From Tragulus kanchil (lineage: Eukaryota; Chordata; Mammalia; Artiodactyla; Tragulidae), in the NCBI GenBank assembly GCA_022376925.1, contig JAIOJX010000005.1, positions 90,059,001-90,123,000 on the forward strand: a DNA stretch of 64,000 bases. The letters are read 5' to 3'. Below the pieces are notes generated by a model. It was not told the DNA's origin. It did not search any database and worked only from the letters and a program-made list of their open reading frames with translations. The position numbers and the translations under genes are program-made. Shown one piece after another: positions 22,511-34,280 of the stretch. How positions within the stretch are numbered: position 1 is the first letter of the stretch; each line of letters begins with the position of its first letter.

Positions 22511-24715
22511 CATTATAGCATGAAAGAAAGCCCTAGAGGGTCTTATCCTGGCAATTAAGTGATCCATCCAGAAAATGGTGTGTCATTTCCAGCCACAACC
22601 CACTGGCCAAAATTACTCACTTGTCTCCTTCCAACTACAAAGAGGGGATATCCTGGTACAAGCAGAGAGAGTAACGCCTGATGAAGGGGCACATCCCATG
22701 CCTCTGTGCCATGGGTGAGGCCCAAGAAGTGGGAATGCCAGGAACCTTTGTCTTGGATTGTCTTATCTGGGTACTTCTGTTGGGATTGATGAAGCCAAGC
22801 CACACTGCATACTCTTGTTATCGTAAGAGTCATGGAAAGGGAGGAAATGTCTGATTGGCCTAACTGGGAGCCAGTGCTTTGCATCTTTCCTGGGTAGCCA
22901 GGCCCATGATGGACAGGGACAAGGGGGAAAAGTTCAGTTCAAAGAACATCAAGGTATGGCCACCCAGAGTATGAGCACAAGGTGTTTCTTAAACAGCAAA
23001 AATTTCCACTTCAATTGAGAGGCACTGGGAAGCTTCTCTTCTTGGTGTTCACAGAATATTTATGAAGCATCTACTAGCTGCTCTTCTAAGAACCATGGAT
23101 AGAGCAGAGAACACAGTAGACAAAGTCTTCCCTCTCACTCAGCTCCTGATGGTTTTAATGGTCAGATAATCATGGCCAATGGATTGTTTGGTGGTGTGTG
23201 AAGAAAATCCTGGAATTATAGGGGTAGGAAAAGATGATAGTGTCTAGGCATCCAACATGAGAGCTCTCAGAAAAAAAACAACACTGGTTTTGAAAAACTT
23301 TAGAGTCTTTGTGTTCCTCATTCTCAGAAGATTCCAAATTGATATTGACCAGATGTTTATTGCAAATGTCCAAACGTTGATATTCTATTTATATACATGT
23401 ATAGTACTACATAACTATAGTGTTTATATTGTGTGAGGGGCAGATAGGCTAACCTTTGCTTTGGTTCCTTCCAGCTCAAAAGTTCATTGAATGAGTGAGG
23501 GCCCAATAAAGTAAAGTTGTCCTTGGGAAGCAGAGACCTGGCATGAGAGAACTTGAACAGCATCAGCACTGGGAAGAAAACATTTCTTGGCAACAGAGGC
23601 CTTCTACTTTTCGCAGTCAAAATCATTATAGCATGAAAGAAAGCCCTAGAGGGTCTTATCCTGGCAATTAAGTGATCCATCCAGAAAATGGTGTGTCATT
23701 TCCAGCCACAACCCACTGGCCAAAATTACTCACTTGTCTCCTTCCAACTACAAAGAGGGGATATCCTGGTACAAGCAGAGAGAGTAACGCCTGATGAAGG
23801 GGCACATCCCATGCCTCTGTGCCATGGGTGAGGCCCAAGAAGTGGGAATGCCAGGAACCTTTGTCTTGGATTGTCTTATCTGGGTACTTCTGTTGGGATT
23901 GATGAAGCCAAGCCACACTGCATACTCTTGTTATCGTAAGAGTCATGGAAAGGGAGGAAATGTCTGATTGGCCTAACTGGGAGCCAGTGCTTTGCATCTT
24001 TCCTGGGTAGCCAGGCCCATGATGGACAGGGACAAGGGGTAAAAGTTCAGTTCAAAGAACATCAAGGTATGGCCACCCAGAGTATGAGCACAAGGTGTTT
24101 CTTAAACAGCAAAAATTTCCACTTCAATTGAGAGGCACTGGGAAGCTTCTCTTCTTGGTGTTCACAGAATATTTATGAAGCATCTACTAGCTGCTCTTCT
24201 AAGAACCATGGATAGAGCAGAGAACACAGTAGACAAAGTCTTCCCTCTCACTCAGCTCCTGATGGTTTTAATGGTCAGATAATCATGGCCAATGGATTGT
24301 TTGGTGGTGTGTGAAGAAAATCCTGGAATTATAGGGGTAGGAAAAGATGATAGTGTCTAGGCATCCAACATGAGAGCTCTCAGAAAAAAAACAACACTGG
24401 TTTTGAAAAACTTTAGAGTCTTTGTGTTCCTCATTCTCAGAAGATTCCAAATTGATATTGACCAGATGTTTATTGCAAATGTCCAAACGTTGATATTCTA
24501 TTTATATACATGTATAGTACTACATAACTATAGTGTTTATATTGTGTGAGGGGCAGATAGGCTAACCTTTGCTTTGGTTCCTTCCAGCTCAAAAGTTCAT
24601 TGAATGAGTGAGGGCCCAATAAAGTAAAGTTGTCCTTGGGAAGCAGAGACCTGGCATGAGAGAACTTGAACAGCATCAGCACTGGGAAGAAAACATTTCT
24701 TGGCAACAGAGGCCT
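22511..24715. repeat. Tandem duplication D7 (offset 1113 bp)
   Basis: Copy A is 22511-23602, then about 21 bp of filler (23603-23623), and copy B is 23624-24715. Copies differ by about one base. The unit contains an ancient mammalian repeat near 23050-23165 (ATTTATGAAGCATCTACTAG, then AGAACACAGTAGACAAAGTC) and no gene. Confidence 0.95.
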
Positions 24716-24866
24716 CTGTCAGTTAACTTTGAGTAGAATCCTACACAGGGTTGCTAGATAAGCTCCTGTGACCAAACTGAGAACGCCCAGCCAGCACATC
24801 TGCTCACCTACCACCTGTACTTGGTTGCCGGTGGAGGCCGAAATTTGTCCATTCTTTTCCCTAAGA

Positions 24867-25125
24867 ACAAGATTGTGTCTTTCTTTTACAATGTTTCTCT
24901 CTTTTGCAGGTATTTCCCATTAGAATTTTCATGTATCATGTCTCCTTTCCTTAAAAGAAAAAAGGTTCTCTCTGTCTCCTTTCTGCCTCTTGCTGTTGCC
25001 TCATTGCTTGGTCCCCCCTTTATGGTTAAATTCTCCTAAAGAGTCATTCACACACGGTGTTCCCAGGCTCTCCTCCCCTAGTCAGGAGCCTTTTGAAGCA
25101 GACATCCTACCTCCGGCTCTACGCT
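24867..25125. repeat. Diverged partial copy of the D8 start
   Basis: About 250 bp match 25724-25975 at roughly 90% identity, with scattered substitutions and small indels. This contrasts with the near-perfect identity of the other duplicates. Similarity ends after CTCTAC. The two copies flank an L1 insertion. Confidence 0.75.
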
Positions 25126-25199
25126 TGATGTGAACAGTAGATCTTCCTGCACTTACCCACTGTGGGTCAACACTTCAGCATTTCTCTCCTCCTATTACA

Positions 25200-25727
25200 T
25201 ATTTTTTTAAACAAAAAAACCTAGGGTATAGTCATTTTACAATAATGTGTTTAACTGCTATGTAACAAAGTAAACCAACTATATGTATACATATATCCCC
25301 TCCCTCTTGGATCTCCCTTTACCCTATAACCCCTGATCTAGATCATCACAGAGCACTGAGCTGAGCTCTCTGCTAACAGGTCTACAGGCAATAAATGCTG
25401 GAGAGGGTGTGGAGAAAAGGGAATCCTCTTGCACTACTGATGAGAAAGTAAATTGATACAGCCATTCTGGAGAACAAACAGTATGGAGATTCCTTAAAAA
25501 ACTAAAAATAGAGTTACCCTATGACCCAGCAATTCCACTAATGGGCATATACCCTAAGAAAACCATAAATTCAAAAAGACACCCATACCCCAGTGTTCAT
25601 TGCAGCACTGTTTACAATAGCCAGGACATGGAACCAACCTAGATATTCACTGACAGAGGGATGGAAAAAGAAGATGGTGTACATACGTATACAGTGGAAT
25701 ATTACTCAAACATTAAAAGGAACAAGA
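25200..25727 (-). mobile_element. L1 LINE with internal inversion
   Basis: 25200-25380 is L1 3' UTR in antisense (ATACATATATCCCCTCCCTC, CACAGAGCACTGAGCTGAGC) ending in a T-run that would be the A tail. 25381-25727 is the end of ORF2 in sense (GTTACCCTATGACCCAGCAA, CATTGCAGCACTGTTTACAA). On the minus strand this is an inverted 5' part joined to a sense 3' end, the known result of twin priming. Confidence 0.8.
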
Positions 25728-25984
25728 TTGCATTTTTCTTTTACAATGTTTCTCTCTTTTGTCGGTAGTTCCCATTAGAATTTTCATGTATCATGTCTCC
25801 TTTCCTTAAAAGAAAAAAAGTTCTCTCTGTCCCCTTTCTGCCTCTTGCTGTTGCCTCATTGCTTGGTCCCCCCTTTATGGTAAATTCTCCGGAAGAGTCA
25901 TTCACACTGTTCCGAGGGTCTCCTCCCCTACTCAGGAGCCTTTTGAAGCAGAAATCCTACCTCCCACTCTACTATGTTGCTCTG

Positions 25985-26420
25985 GTGAGCACAGACAACG
26001 CTCACATGGCTGCATCCTGGACTCAGTTCTCAGTTCTTGTCTGACTTGGCTTGGCATTTCACACATTTGATCACTTCCTTCCCCTGGAAACACTTTGTTC
26101 ATTTCCCTTCGAGGACTCTTGTCTTCTGCTTTGCTTACTCCCTCATGAGCTGCTTTTGCTGTCTCTTGGATGCTCCTTCCTCATCTCTCCAACTTCTGAA
26201 TGTTGGCAGACCCCCAAGCTCACCCTTTTCAAAACAGTCCTTTTTTGATTTTTCCCTTCGTCTCTGATCACCTCATCCAGTTTCATGGCTTTCAAAACCT
26301 GCCAATAGGTTGATAACTCCCAAATTTCTATTTCCATTCATTCATTTTCTCACAAGCCAGACATATATATCCAACAGCCTACTCACAATCTCCACTTGCC
26401 TACTGAGATAGTGTTACTGC
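25985..26420 (+). mobile_element. L2-clade LINE reverse transcriptase remnant (copy at 27076-27510)
   Basis: The order CTCCTTCCTCATCTCTCCAA, TTGGCAGACCCCCAAGCTCA, CTCATCCAGTTTCATGGCTT, GATAACTCCCAAATTTCTAT, ATATATCCAACAGCCTACTC follows an old mammalian LINE ORF in which the SHGFxYHxYADDSQ catalytic block is encoded. Here the YADD codons have decayed (AGGTTGATAAC). It is non-functional. Confidence 0.65.
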
Positions 26421-26719
26421 TCCATCCATATTCCCTCAGAAATGAGTTTCCATGAATTTGGGCCTAATTCCCAATTGCAGATACCTGTGACATTACTGGA
26501 AGCTTTTTCTGCTAGAGGCCACGTGCCCGTATATGGAGATGAGTTAGCTCTCTAGGAGTGTCTTTTTGCCAGTGGCTAGTGGGAGTTGATGGATAAATAA
26601 ATGTCACAATTCCCTCACCCTTAGGGGCCCCTGTGCCCCTGCAGAGGTGGGTTCTGAGTTATGTTCTGTTTCCGAGAGAGATTGAGTGTCCGCCCTTGCA
26701 TCATGGGACTCTAGTAGCA

Positions 26720-26815
26720 GTGCCTGTTTAATGAGGTTGTTACGAAAATTAAGTGAACTAATACATGTAGTATACAGAGTAGCTGGCACAGAATAAATCC
26801 TGAGTAAGTGTAAAA
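26720..26815 (+). mobile_element. MIR SINE tail (copy at 27811-27906)
   Basis: AAAATTAAGTGAACTAATAC followed by GAGTAGCTGGCACAGAATAA matches the MIR 3' part, where a ggattaaatgagttaatac word precedes a gcctggcacatagtaa word. Confidence 0.7.
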
Positions 26816-27929
26816 CACCCTTCTGTATTTGTTTTTTTATGTCGTTCACAGGACATCTAGTAGCATTAGAATTTTCATGTATCATGTCTCCTTTCCTTAA
26901 AAGAAAAAAAGTTCTCTCTGTCCCCTTTCTGCCTCTTGCTGTTGCCTCATTGCTTGGTCCCCCCTTTATGGTAAATTCTCCGGAAGAGTCATTCACACTG
27001 TTCCGAGGGTCTCCTCCCCTACTCAGGAGCCTTTTGAAGCAGAAATCCTACCTCCCACTCTACTATGTTGCTCTGGTGAGCACAGACAACGCTCACATGG
27101 CTGCATCCTGGACTCAGTTCTCAGTTCTTGTCTGACTTGGCTTGGCATTTCACACATTTGATCACTTCCTTCCCCTGGAAACACTTTGTTCATTTCCCTT
27201 CGAGGACTCTTGTCTTCTGCTTTGCTTACTCCCTCATGAGCTGCTTTTGCTGTCTCTTGGATGCTCCTTCCTCATCTCTCCAACTTCTGAATGTTGGCAG
27301 ACCCCCAAGCTCACCCTTTTCAAAACAGTCCTTTTTTGATTTTTCCCTTCGTCTCTGATCACCTCATCCAGTTTCATGGCTTTCAAAACCTGCCAATAGG
27401 TTGATAACTCCCAAATTTCTATTTCCATTCATTCATCTCTCTCACAAGCCAGACATATATATCCAACAGCCTACTCACAATCTCCACTTGCCTACTGAGA
27501 TAGTGTTACTGCTCCATCCATATTCCCTCAGAAATGAGTTTCCATGAATTTGGGCCTAATTCCCAATTGCAGATACCTGTGACATTACTGGAAGCTTTTT
27601 CTGCTAGAGGCCACGTGCCCGTATATGGAGATGAGTTAGCTCTCTAGGAGTGTCTTTTTGCCAGTGGCTAGTGGGAGTTGATGGATAAATAAATGTCACA
27701 ATTCCCTCACCCTTAGGGGCCCCTGTGCCCCTGCAGAGGTGGGTTCTGAGTTATGTTCTGTTTCCGAGAGAGATTGAGTGTCCGCCCTTGCATCATGGGA
27801 CTCTAGTAGCAGTGCCTGTTTAATGAGGTTGTTACGAAAATTAAGTGAACTAATACATGTAGTATACAGAGTAGCTGGCACAGAATAAATCCTGAGTAAG
27901 TGTAAAACACCCTTCTGTATTTGTTTTCT

Positions 27930-29044
27930 ATATTTACCTGCGTCATATATCCCATATGACACCATAAGTTCCAAGACATAAACTGAACTTTCTCATAGCA
28001 TCATTCTGTTTGTATAATGCTTTATGCAATGTTTAATAGTTTGTACATTTCATGTTCAAAATGGCACCTCTGCTACCAGAAGCGTGTGTCTGCTTGTCTT
28101 GATTTTACCAACAAGTCGCAAAGTTTCCCTATGATAGTATTTTCATCAAAGCTGGGGACGTTGGAAGGAGCTTGCTGGGAGGATTTTGACACTACGGGAG
28201 CGTGTCACACCCGGTAGAGATCTGGCATCACTGCTACCAGGAGCTGCTCTTACCAATGGGTGGGGTGACACTAGGGCAGAGGGTCGTGTTCCTCAGGTTA
28301 AGTCCACCCTCTTGAGTGGTATTTCACAGTGATGTGAAATAAGCAATAATAAACCATTAGAGTTCATGTTCACAGCCCCTAGACTAGCACAGATCACAAA
28401 GGCCACTTTGACAGGTTTTGCCACATCCTGTCTGTTCCCTTCAGATCTTGGTCACCACTGGGCCCCTGCAGTGCTGTGCGCAGAGTAGCCCTCAGAGGAG
28501 ATGGTGCTTTGAATCCAAGCCCAGGGAAGGCCAGAGTGGGGGCCTCTCTTCTTTATCTAGCCACGTGTTTCTCTGCTTAAAGTTACTCAGAGTGGGCAGA
28601 ATGTGCCACAGAGTCGAGATGAAATCATGCATCTGGTCCCAGGCCACTCTGAAGGGACAGTTGTAGGTGGCAGTAGGGCCGTTGCCACAAAGGCAGCATA
28701 GAGCCTGGTTCCTTGGCTACTCCAGAAAAGCAAGTGGCTGGAACCAGGGAGGAAGTCACCTGAGGGCATTTGAGTAAAGAGAGCCTTGCTTAGGAAGGGG
28801 TAATAGGAATGAAAACAAAGCCTTGAATTCTGAAGAAAAATGATGTCCATCACCTCCAGGAATTCCTCTGGAGCCCTTTGAGAAATCACTGTCTAGGGTT
28901 GTGAGAGAATCTGAAATGAATGAGGAAGAGAATACAGAAGAGTATTTAGGTTGCGAATAATGATCAGGTGATTGAATGAATGGGCATGGTTGATGGATGA
29001 GGTACAGTTAGATCTCTCAAGCTACTCAATATACTATATATGTC

Positions 29045-29045
<1 letters not shown>
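27930..29045. other. Unassigned non-coding stretch
   Basis: Mostly unique-looking DNA. Frames of 82 and 100 codons near 28418-28889 overlap on opposite strands and have no domain. No splice-flanked exon could be supported. Confidence 0.45.

Positions 29046-29046
<1 letters not shown>

Positions 29047-29085
<39 letters not shown>
29047..29085. repeat. TA microsatellite
   Basis: About 19 uninterrupted TA units, followed by CATGTGCATATA. Confidence 0.95.
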
Positions 29086-29088
<3 letters not shown>

Positions 29089-29309
29089 GTGCATATATTT
29101 AGCAAGCTGGTGGATTACCCAAAATACATGTAAATATGTTTTAAAATGGAAATTAATGTACAGAATAGAAGACACGCTTCATTATAATAAATTCTATGGT
29201 GCCATCCAATTGTTTTACCCCAATCTGGCATTTTTGTGTTGTGCTGTTTTTGATTCCAGTGATGGGAGGCCATGTTAATATGCAGACGTTAGAAATTAAA
29301 AGACCTAGT

Positions 29310-29455
29310 TCCAGCCCATCTTCTGGTCTACCCAGGTTCTGCCACTTGATTTGGAGAAAGGTTGTTAAACTGAGCTTCAGTTTCCTGGTCTATTGAAGGA
29401 GAATTATAGTGCTTGGACAGAGTACCTCGCATGCTAGGTGATGGTCAAATAAAAT
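29310..29455 (+). mobile_element. MIR SINE
   Basis: CTACCCAGGTTCTGCCACTT, GCTTCAGTTTCCTGGTCTAT and ACAGAGTACCTCGCATGCTA follow the MIR core and tail. Moderately diverged. Confidence 0.75.
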
Positions 29456-29995
29456 ACTACATGTAACAAAACCTTGGAGACCATAGACATCCTTTCGCAA
29501 ATGCATAGTTGTAACAGTCTTTTTTTTAGTGTTTTCTTAAGTTTATAAATTAAAATGTAAGTTATATAATATTTTTGGAGGAAGCAGTCATCATCTGTAC
29601 TAGGAACACCAGTTCATCAGTCTTCCTCAGTGAATGAGTGAGAGTGGGAGGCTTGATTAACCAAAACTCTGGGCGGTCCAGTGCTGATGAGTGAAGTGTT
29701 CTTCAAAATTTGGTGCCATTAAATGGCTTTGCATTTAGGATCACACTGATCTTCATTGCCACAGGCACTTAGGAGTAATTGTCAGTATATCTTAAGCTGA
29801 GAAAAGTTCTTCTCCATAAATTATTATGTTATTTTGTAATTTCCTGAATCATACATTTAGGTATCAGATCACTATTAGCCTTAAGAGATAATGTTTTGAA
29901 AGAGGGTGAGGCAGAGAAGGGGGCAGACTTTCCTTCTTTCTAGCAGAATATTCTGAACTTTGGTTCTCAGATTTTTGACTTAAGAACCCCTTCCC

Positions 29996-30306
29996 CGGGC
30001 TTCCCCTGGTGGTCCAGTGGGTAAGGACACCGCCTTGCAGTGCAAGGGGTGCCGGTTCGAGCCCTGGCCTGGGAAGATCCCACGTGCCACGGAGCAGCTG
30101 GACTGATGTGTCCAATCATCGAGCCGGTGCTCTGCAACGACAGATGCCACCGCGATGGGAGGCCCACAGGAGCCAAAGAACGAAGGCGAATGAAAATGGA
30201 GAAATGAGAGACCAATAGAAGTGGCCCGCCCACTCCCCTCCCTCCCTCCCCAACCCGACCCTCACCCAAAGTAAATAAATAAATAAATCTTTAAAAAAAA
30301 AAAAAA
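29996..30306 (+). mobile_element. Young tRNA-Glu SINE, full length
   Basis: Head GGGCTTCCCCTGGTGGTCCA, B box GGTTCGAGCCC, body word ATGAGAGACCAATAGAAGTG and the tail AAATAAATAAATAAATC then poly-A. Target duplication AAGAACCCCTTCCC at 29982-29995 and 30307-30320 is perfect. Part of the body (the GAGCTCTGGAGCGCATGCGC region) is deleted. Confidence 0.95.
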
Positions 30307-30638
30307 AAGAACCCCTTCCCAATGCCCATATACACAAACAAAGCAGCACAATTTGCATCCTGCTTTTCAGTTTCCCTCCCAAAGGCCATGAGGTGAAGAC
30401 ACTCTGGTCTGGTGTATTACCAAAGAGTTTCTCAGAGCCAGTTTGTATACTGGGGTAATGCATGAACAGCTAGTCAGAGCTGTGCTGGCTCGGGCTTTTG
30501 AGAGCAGTTGGCCCCTTTATCTGCTGTCACGATTTCGGGAGTCTGATCTTAGTCATTCACATTTCACAGTGTTCAATTTTTAGAAGGGTCGAGTGCAGTG
30601 TAAATTGTAAAGAAAGGTACTTAAGACAAGTGTTTATT

Positions 30639-31082
30639 AAATTAGAGGTTTAGGGGTTTCCCTGGTGGTCCAGTGGGTAAGGAGACTGCCTTGCAATGCA
30701 AGGGGCGCCAGTTCAAGCCCTGGCCTGGGAAGATCCCATGTGCCATGGAGTGGCTGGACTGATGTGTCCAACTACCGAGCTGGAGCTCTGGAGTGCATGC
30801 GCCCAGAGCTGGTGCTCTGCGACAACAGAGGCCACCGCGATGGGAGGCCCACAAGGGTCAAAGAACAAACATGGATGAAAATAGATAAATGAAAGACCAA
30901 TAGAAGTGGCCCGCCTGCTCCCCTCCCTCCCCAACCCGCCTCTCCTCCTCTCCGCCCCCCCAAAAAAACTCCACGCTTCCACTACAGGGAACTCAGGTTT
31001 GATCCCTTGTCTGGAAACTAAGATCCTACATGCACAAGATCAGGGCAAAAAGAAAGAAAAAAAAAAAAAATTAGTGGTTTAG
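30639..31082 (+). mobile_element. Chimeric SINE: young SINE fused to CHR-type 3' part
   Basis: A full young SINE (30654-30967) is followed directly by ACGCTTCCACTACAGGGAAC and the rest of a CHR-type tRNA SINE (30968-31070) with its own A-rich tail. One target duplication, AAATTAGAGGTTTAG / AAATTAGTGGTTTAG (30639-30653 and 31068-31082, 14 of 15), encloses both parts, so they may have inserted as one unit. Confidence 0.7.
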
Positions 31083-31739
31083 TAGATAACTTGACTAGCA
31101 AGATTTAAATATGTGAAATAAATTCAGATAATCCAAGATAAATCATTCATATAAACTTAATGTGGTAAAAGATATTCTTTAAAGTTTTGTGTATTGTTTT
31201 CAGTGCTTCACAACTGTGTCAAAATTCTTTCATAAATTGATATTTGGGGCCATCATAATAACTTATTTTTTAACTGATGATGTTATTTCAGGTAAGCTCT
31301 CTGACCTTAGTTTACTCATTTATCAGATAGAATAGTAATACGCACTTTATAGAGATGCTGTACTAACTTAAACTTCATTTATTCAATGAATGGTTTTTTG
31401 AGTAGACAAATTAAAATGTAAGTTATTTAATATAGTAGAAGGTAAAAAGTGCTATGGAAAAAAAGTGAACTGGAAGCTGGAAAAAGCTGAGGGTAGGCGT
31501 GGTTAAGAAGGTCTCAGCAGGACTTTTGAGTATATAAAGTACTTGGTACATGTGAAGGTTTCATTAAAACCTGGCAAGCACATCTCTGTATAATATGCAC
31601 CTCTGTCATGTGCAAATCCATATAATACAGGCAGATGGATGGATGAATGGATAAGTTTCCTCTACATATGGATGTATATGAGACAGGACTGTGTGTAGGC
31701 TTGAGGTTTTTTCATATTTGGTTTCTATTCTGTTTTTAT
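31083..31739. other. Unassigned non-coding stretch with weak MIR
   Basis: 31280-31365 (TCTCTGACCTTAGTTTACTC then AGATAGAATAGTAATACGCA) looks like a MIR fragment. The rest is AT-rich, with no exon seen. Confidence 0.45.
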
Positions 31740-32130
31740 GTCAACTGTTTTGTTGAGGTTTATATCACATATATTATATTTCATATAATGACTTGATATT
31801 TGTATATATTACAAGATGATCACCATAATCGGTTTAACATTCACCACCATATATAGTTACAAAATTTGTTTTCTCTTGAGATGAGAATTTTTATGATCTG
31901 CCCTCTTTGCGGCTTTCAGGTATACAATAGAGTACTACTAACTACAGTCGCCATGCTCTTCGTACCTCCACAGGATTTATTTTATGATTGGAAGTCTGTG
32001 TCTTATAACTTCTTCACCCATTTTGCCCACCCAGACCCCCAGCTTCTGGTAACCACCAGTCTATTCTATCTATGAGCTTGGGTTGATTTACCTGTTTTAG
32101 ATTCCACATAAAAGTGAGACCATAGTACTA
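31740..32130 (-). mobile_element. Older L1 LINE 3' fragment
   Basis: Antisense words TTTTGTTGAGGTTTATATCA, TGATATTTGTATATATTAC, TTCTGGTAACCACCAGTCTA and TAGATTCCACATAAAAGTGA fit an older L1 3' UTR. Its end is repeated at 33164-33245 through D9. Confidence 0.65.
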
Positions 32131-32140
32131 TATTGGGTTT

Positions 32141-32450
32141 TTTTTTTAATTTTTTCAAAAATTTTTACAGAGTTTTGTTGTTCACAGACATGTATGTTCC
32201 CAGATCAGTCATATGCATGTCCCTGGCACCTTCCCCGCTCCTAGTCCCTCCCATTCCACCCCTCCCGGCCATTGCACCCTGCCCCTGCAGGTTCTCCTAT
32301 TCCCGCAGGGCAATGACCATAGCTATCTTTTTCACATCTGATAATAGAGGTTTCCATGTTACTCTCTCTATGCCTCCCACCCACTGTTCTTACCCACAAT
32401 GCCCATATGTCTGTTCTCTGTGTCTGATTTTCCATCGCTTCACTGCATGT
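32141..32450 (-). mobile_element. Poly(A)-tailed retroelement 3' end, L1-like (copy at 33256-33565)
   Basis: A T-run at 32141-32149 with TTTTTTCAAAAATTTTT would be the A tail of a minus-strand element whose body (32175-32450) includes, in reverse, GAAAATCAGACACAGAGAAC and GGGCATTGTGGGTAAGAACA. The wording resembles some L1 3' UTRs, but I cannot name the family. The 118-codon plus-strand frame here is not gene-like. Confidence 0.45.
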
Positions 32451-32619
32451 GTTACCATTACCCTCTTACTAGATTTATATTGTTTTTAATAGGATAATTT
32501 GTAAAGCACTTTCTTTTCATTCTTACACACATTGATAAGGTAATTACAATGAATTTTTTGAATGCCTACCAAACATATATTAAATAACCTCTTTGTATGT
32601 GTTATATATATTTGCATAC

Positions 32620-32795
32620 ATTAGTTCATTCTTTGTAAAAGCCCCACAAAGTGAAATTATTATTATCTTCATTTTCAAAATAAAAAAGTGAGACAAAAAA
32701 GGCTACATAACTTGCTCAAGATTAAGAGCAAGGAAGGGGCAGGACGCATTTTAAACCTAGGTAGTTGGCCCTTGAACTTACTGAGCCAGTCACTG
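32620..32795 (-). mobile_element. MIR SINE (copy at 33735-33910)
   Basis: Antisense MIR order: TATTATTATCTTCATTTTCA, then AGTGAGACAAAAAAGGCTAC, then CATAACTTGCTCAAGATTA and GGACGCATTTTAAACCTAGG. Confidence 0.7.
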
Positions 32796-34280
32796 CCACT
32801 GTGTTTATATGAGGGCATCTAGTTGCTAAGGAATCACAAGTTCACCTAGATTTTCTTGGCCTGTTGCTGTTCCTGCCAGTTAACAGTTTTCAGAGGCACA
32901 AGTGCCAGGCTGCCCCAGGGCCCGTCTTGATGGCCACTTGGAACAATCCATGGCTTGATAAGCATCTCCTCATGGCTCACCAAGCTCTGGGAATTCTCTA
33001 GTCTTTCCTATCTGTCACAGAGGCTGTGGCGTGGAAACTTGGGTTTCAGCAGTCTTTAAATGCTCAGGGATCCCTGAATGTCTGGAATTCCTATCTGCTG
33101 TGCTGACTTGTGTAAATTAGAGAATCAGAATCTTTCTTTAACATTGTCATCAGAATTCACCATGTAACCACCAGTCTATTCTATCTATGAGCTTGGGTTG
33201 ATTTACCTGTTTTAGATTCCACATAAAAGTGAGACCATAGTACTATATTGGGTTTTTTTTTTAATTTTTTCAAAAATTTTTACAGAGTTTTGTTGTTCAC
33301 AGACATGTATGTTCCCAGATCAGTCATATGCATGTCCCTGGCACCTTCCCCGCTCCTAGTCCCTCCCATTCCACCCCTCCCGGCCATTGCACCCTGCCCC
33401 TGCAGGTTCTCCTATTCCCGCAGGGCAATGACCATAGCTATCTTTTTCACATCTGATAATAGAGGTTTCCATGTTACTCTCTCTATGCCTCCCACCCACT
33501 GTTCTTACCCACAATGCCCATATGTCTGTTCTCTGTGTCTGATTTTCCATCGCTTCACTGCATGTGTTACCATTACCCTCTTACTAGATTTATATTGTTT
33601 TTAATAGGATAATTTGTAAAGCACTTTCTTTTCATTCTTACACACATTGATAAGGTAATTACAATGAATTTTTTGAATGCCTACCAAACATATATTAAAT
33701 AACCTCTTTGTATGTGTTATATATATTTGCATACATTAGTTCATTCTTTGTAAAAGCCCCACAAAGTGAAATTATTATTATCTTCATTTTCAAAAGAAAA
33801 AAAGTGAGACACAAAAGGCTACATAACTTGCTCAAGATTAAGAGCAAGGAAGGGGCAGGACGCATTTTAAACCTAGGTAGTTGGCCCTTGAACTTACTGA
33901 GCCAGTCACTGCCACTGTGTTTATATGAGGGCATCTAGTTGCTAAGGAATCACAAGTTCACCTAGATTTTCTTGGCCTGTTGCTGTTCCTGCCAGTTAAC
34001 AGTTTTCAGAGGCACAAGTGCCAGGCTGCCCCAGGGCCCGTCTTGATGGCCACTTGGAACAATCCATGGCTTGATAAGCATCTCCTCATGGCTCACCAAG
34101 CTCTGGGAATTCTCTAGTCTTTCCTATCTGTCACAGAGGCTGTGGCGTGGAAACTTGGGTTTCAGCAGTCTTTAAATGCTCAGGGATCCCTGAATGTCTG
34201 GAATTCCTATCTGCTGTGCTGACTTGTGTAAATTAGAGAATCAGAATCTTTTCTTTAACATTGTCATCAGAATTCACCAT

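Larger units (their letters stand above)
25773..27927. repeat. Tandem duplication D8 (offset 1091 bp)
   Basis: Copy A is 25773-26836, then about 27 bp of filler, and copy B is 26864-27927. Copies are nearly identical; ATTTTCTC at 26344 reads ATCTCTCTC-like in copy B. Each holds an L2 remnant and a MIR tail. Repeated frames of 65-98 codons are L2 debris. Confidence 0.95.
32049..34280. repeat. Tandem duplication D9 (offset 1115 bp)
   Basis: Copy A is 32049-33163 and copy B is 33164-34280, joined without filler. Differences are single bases in A or T runs near 32690 and 34251. It includes the L1 tail, the minus-strand retroelement below and a MIR. Confidence 0.95.

Noticed and set aside
25773..27135. 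Repeated frame beginning MSPFLKRKK as a small protein
   Set aside because: It runs into L2 LINE debris, is doubled by D8, and its diverged copy at 24940 does not preserve the frame.
32133..33604. Two identical 118-codon plus-strand frames
   Set aside because: Located in the poly-T start and body of a minus-strand retroelement and doubled by D9.
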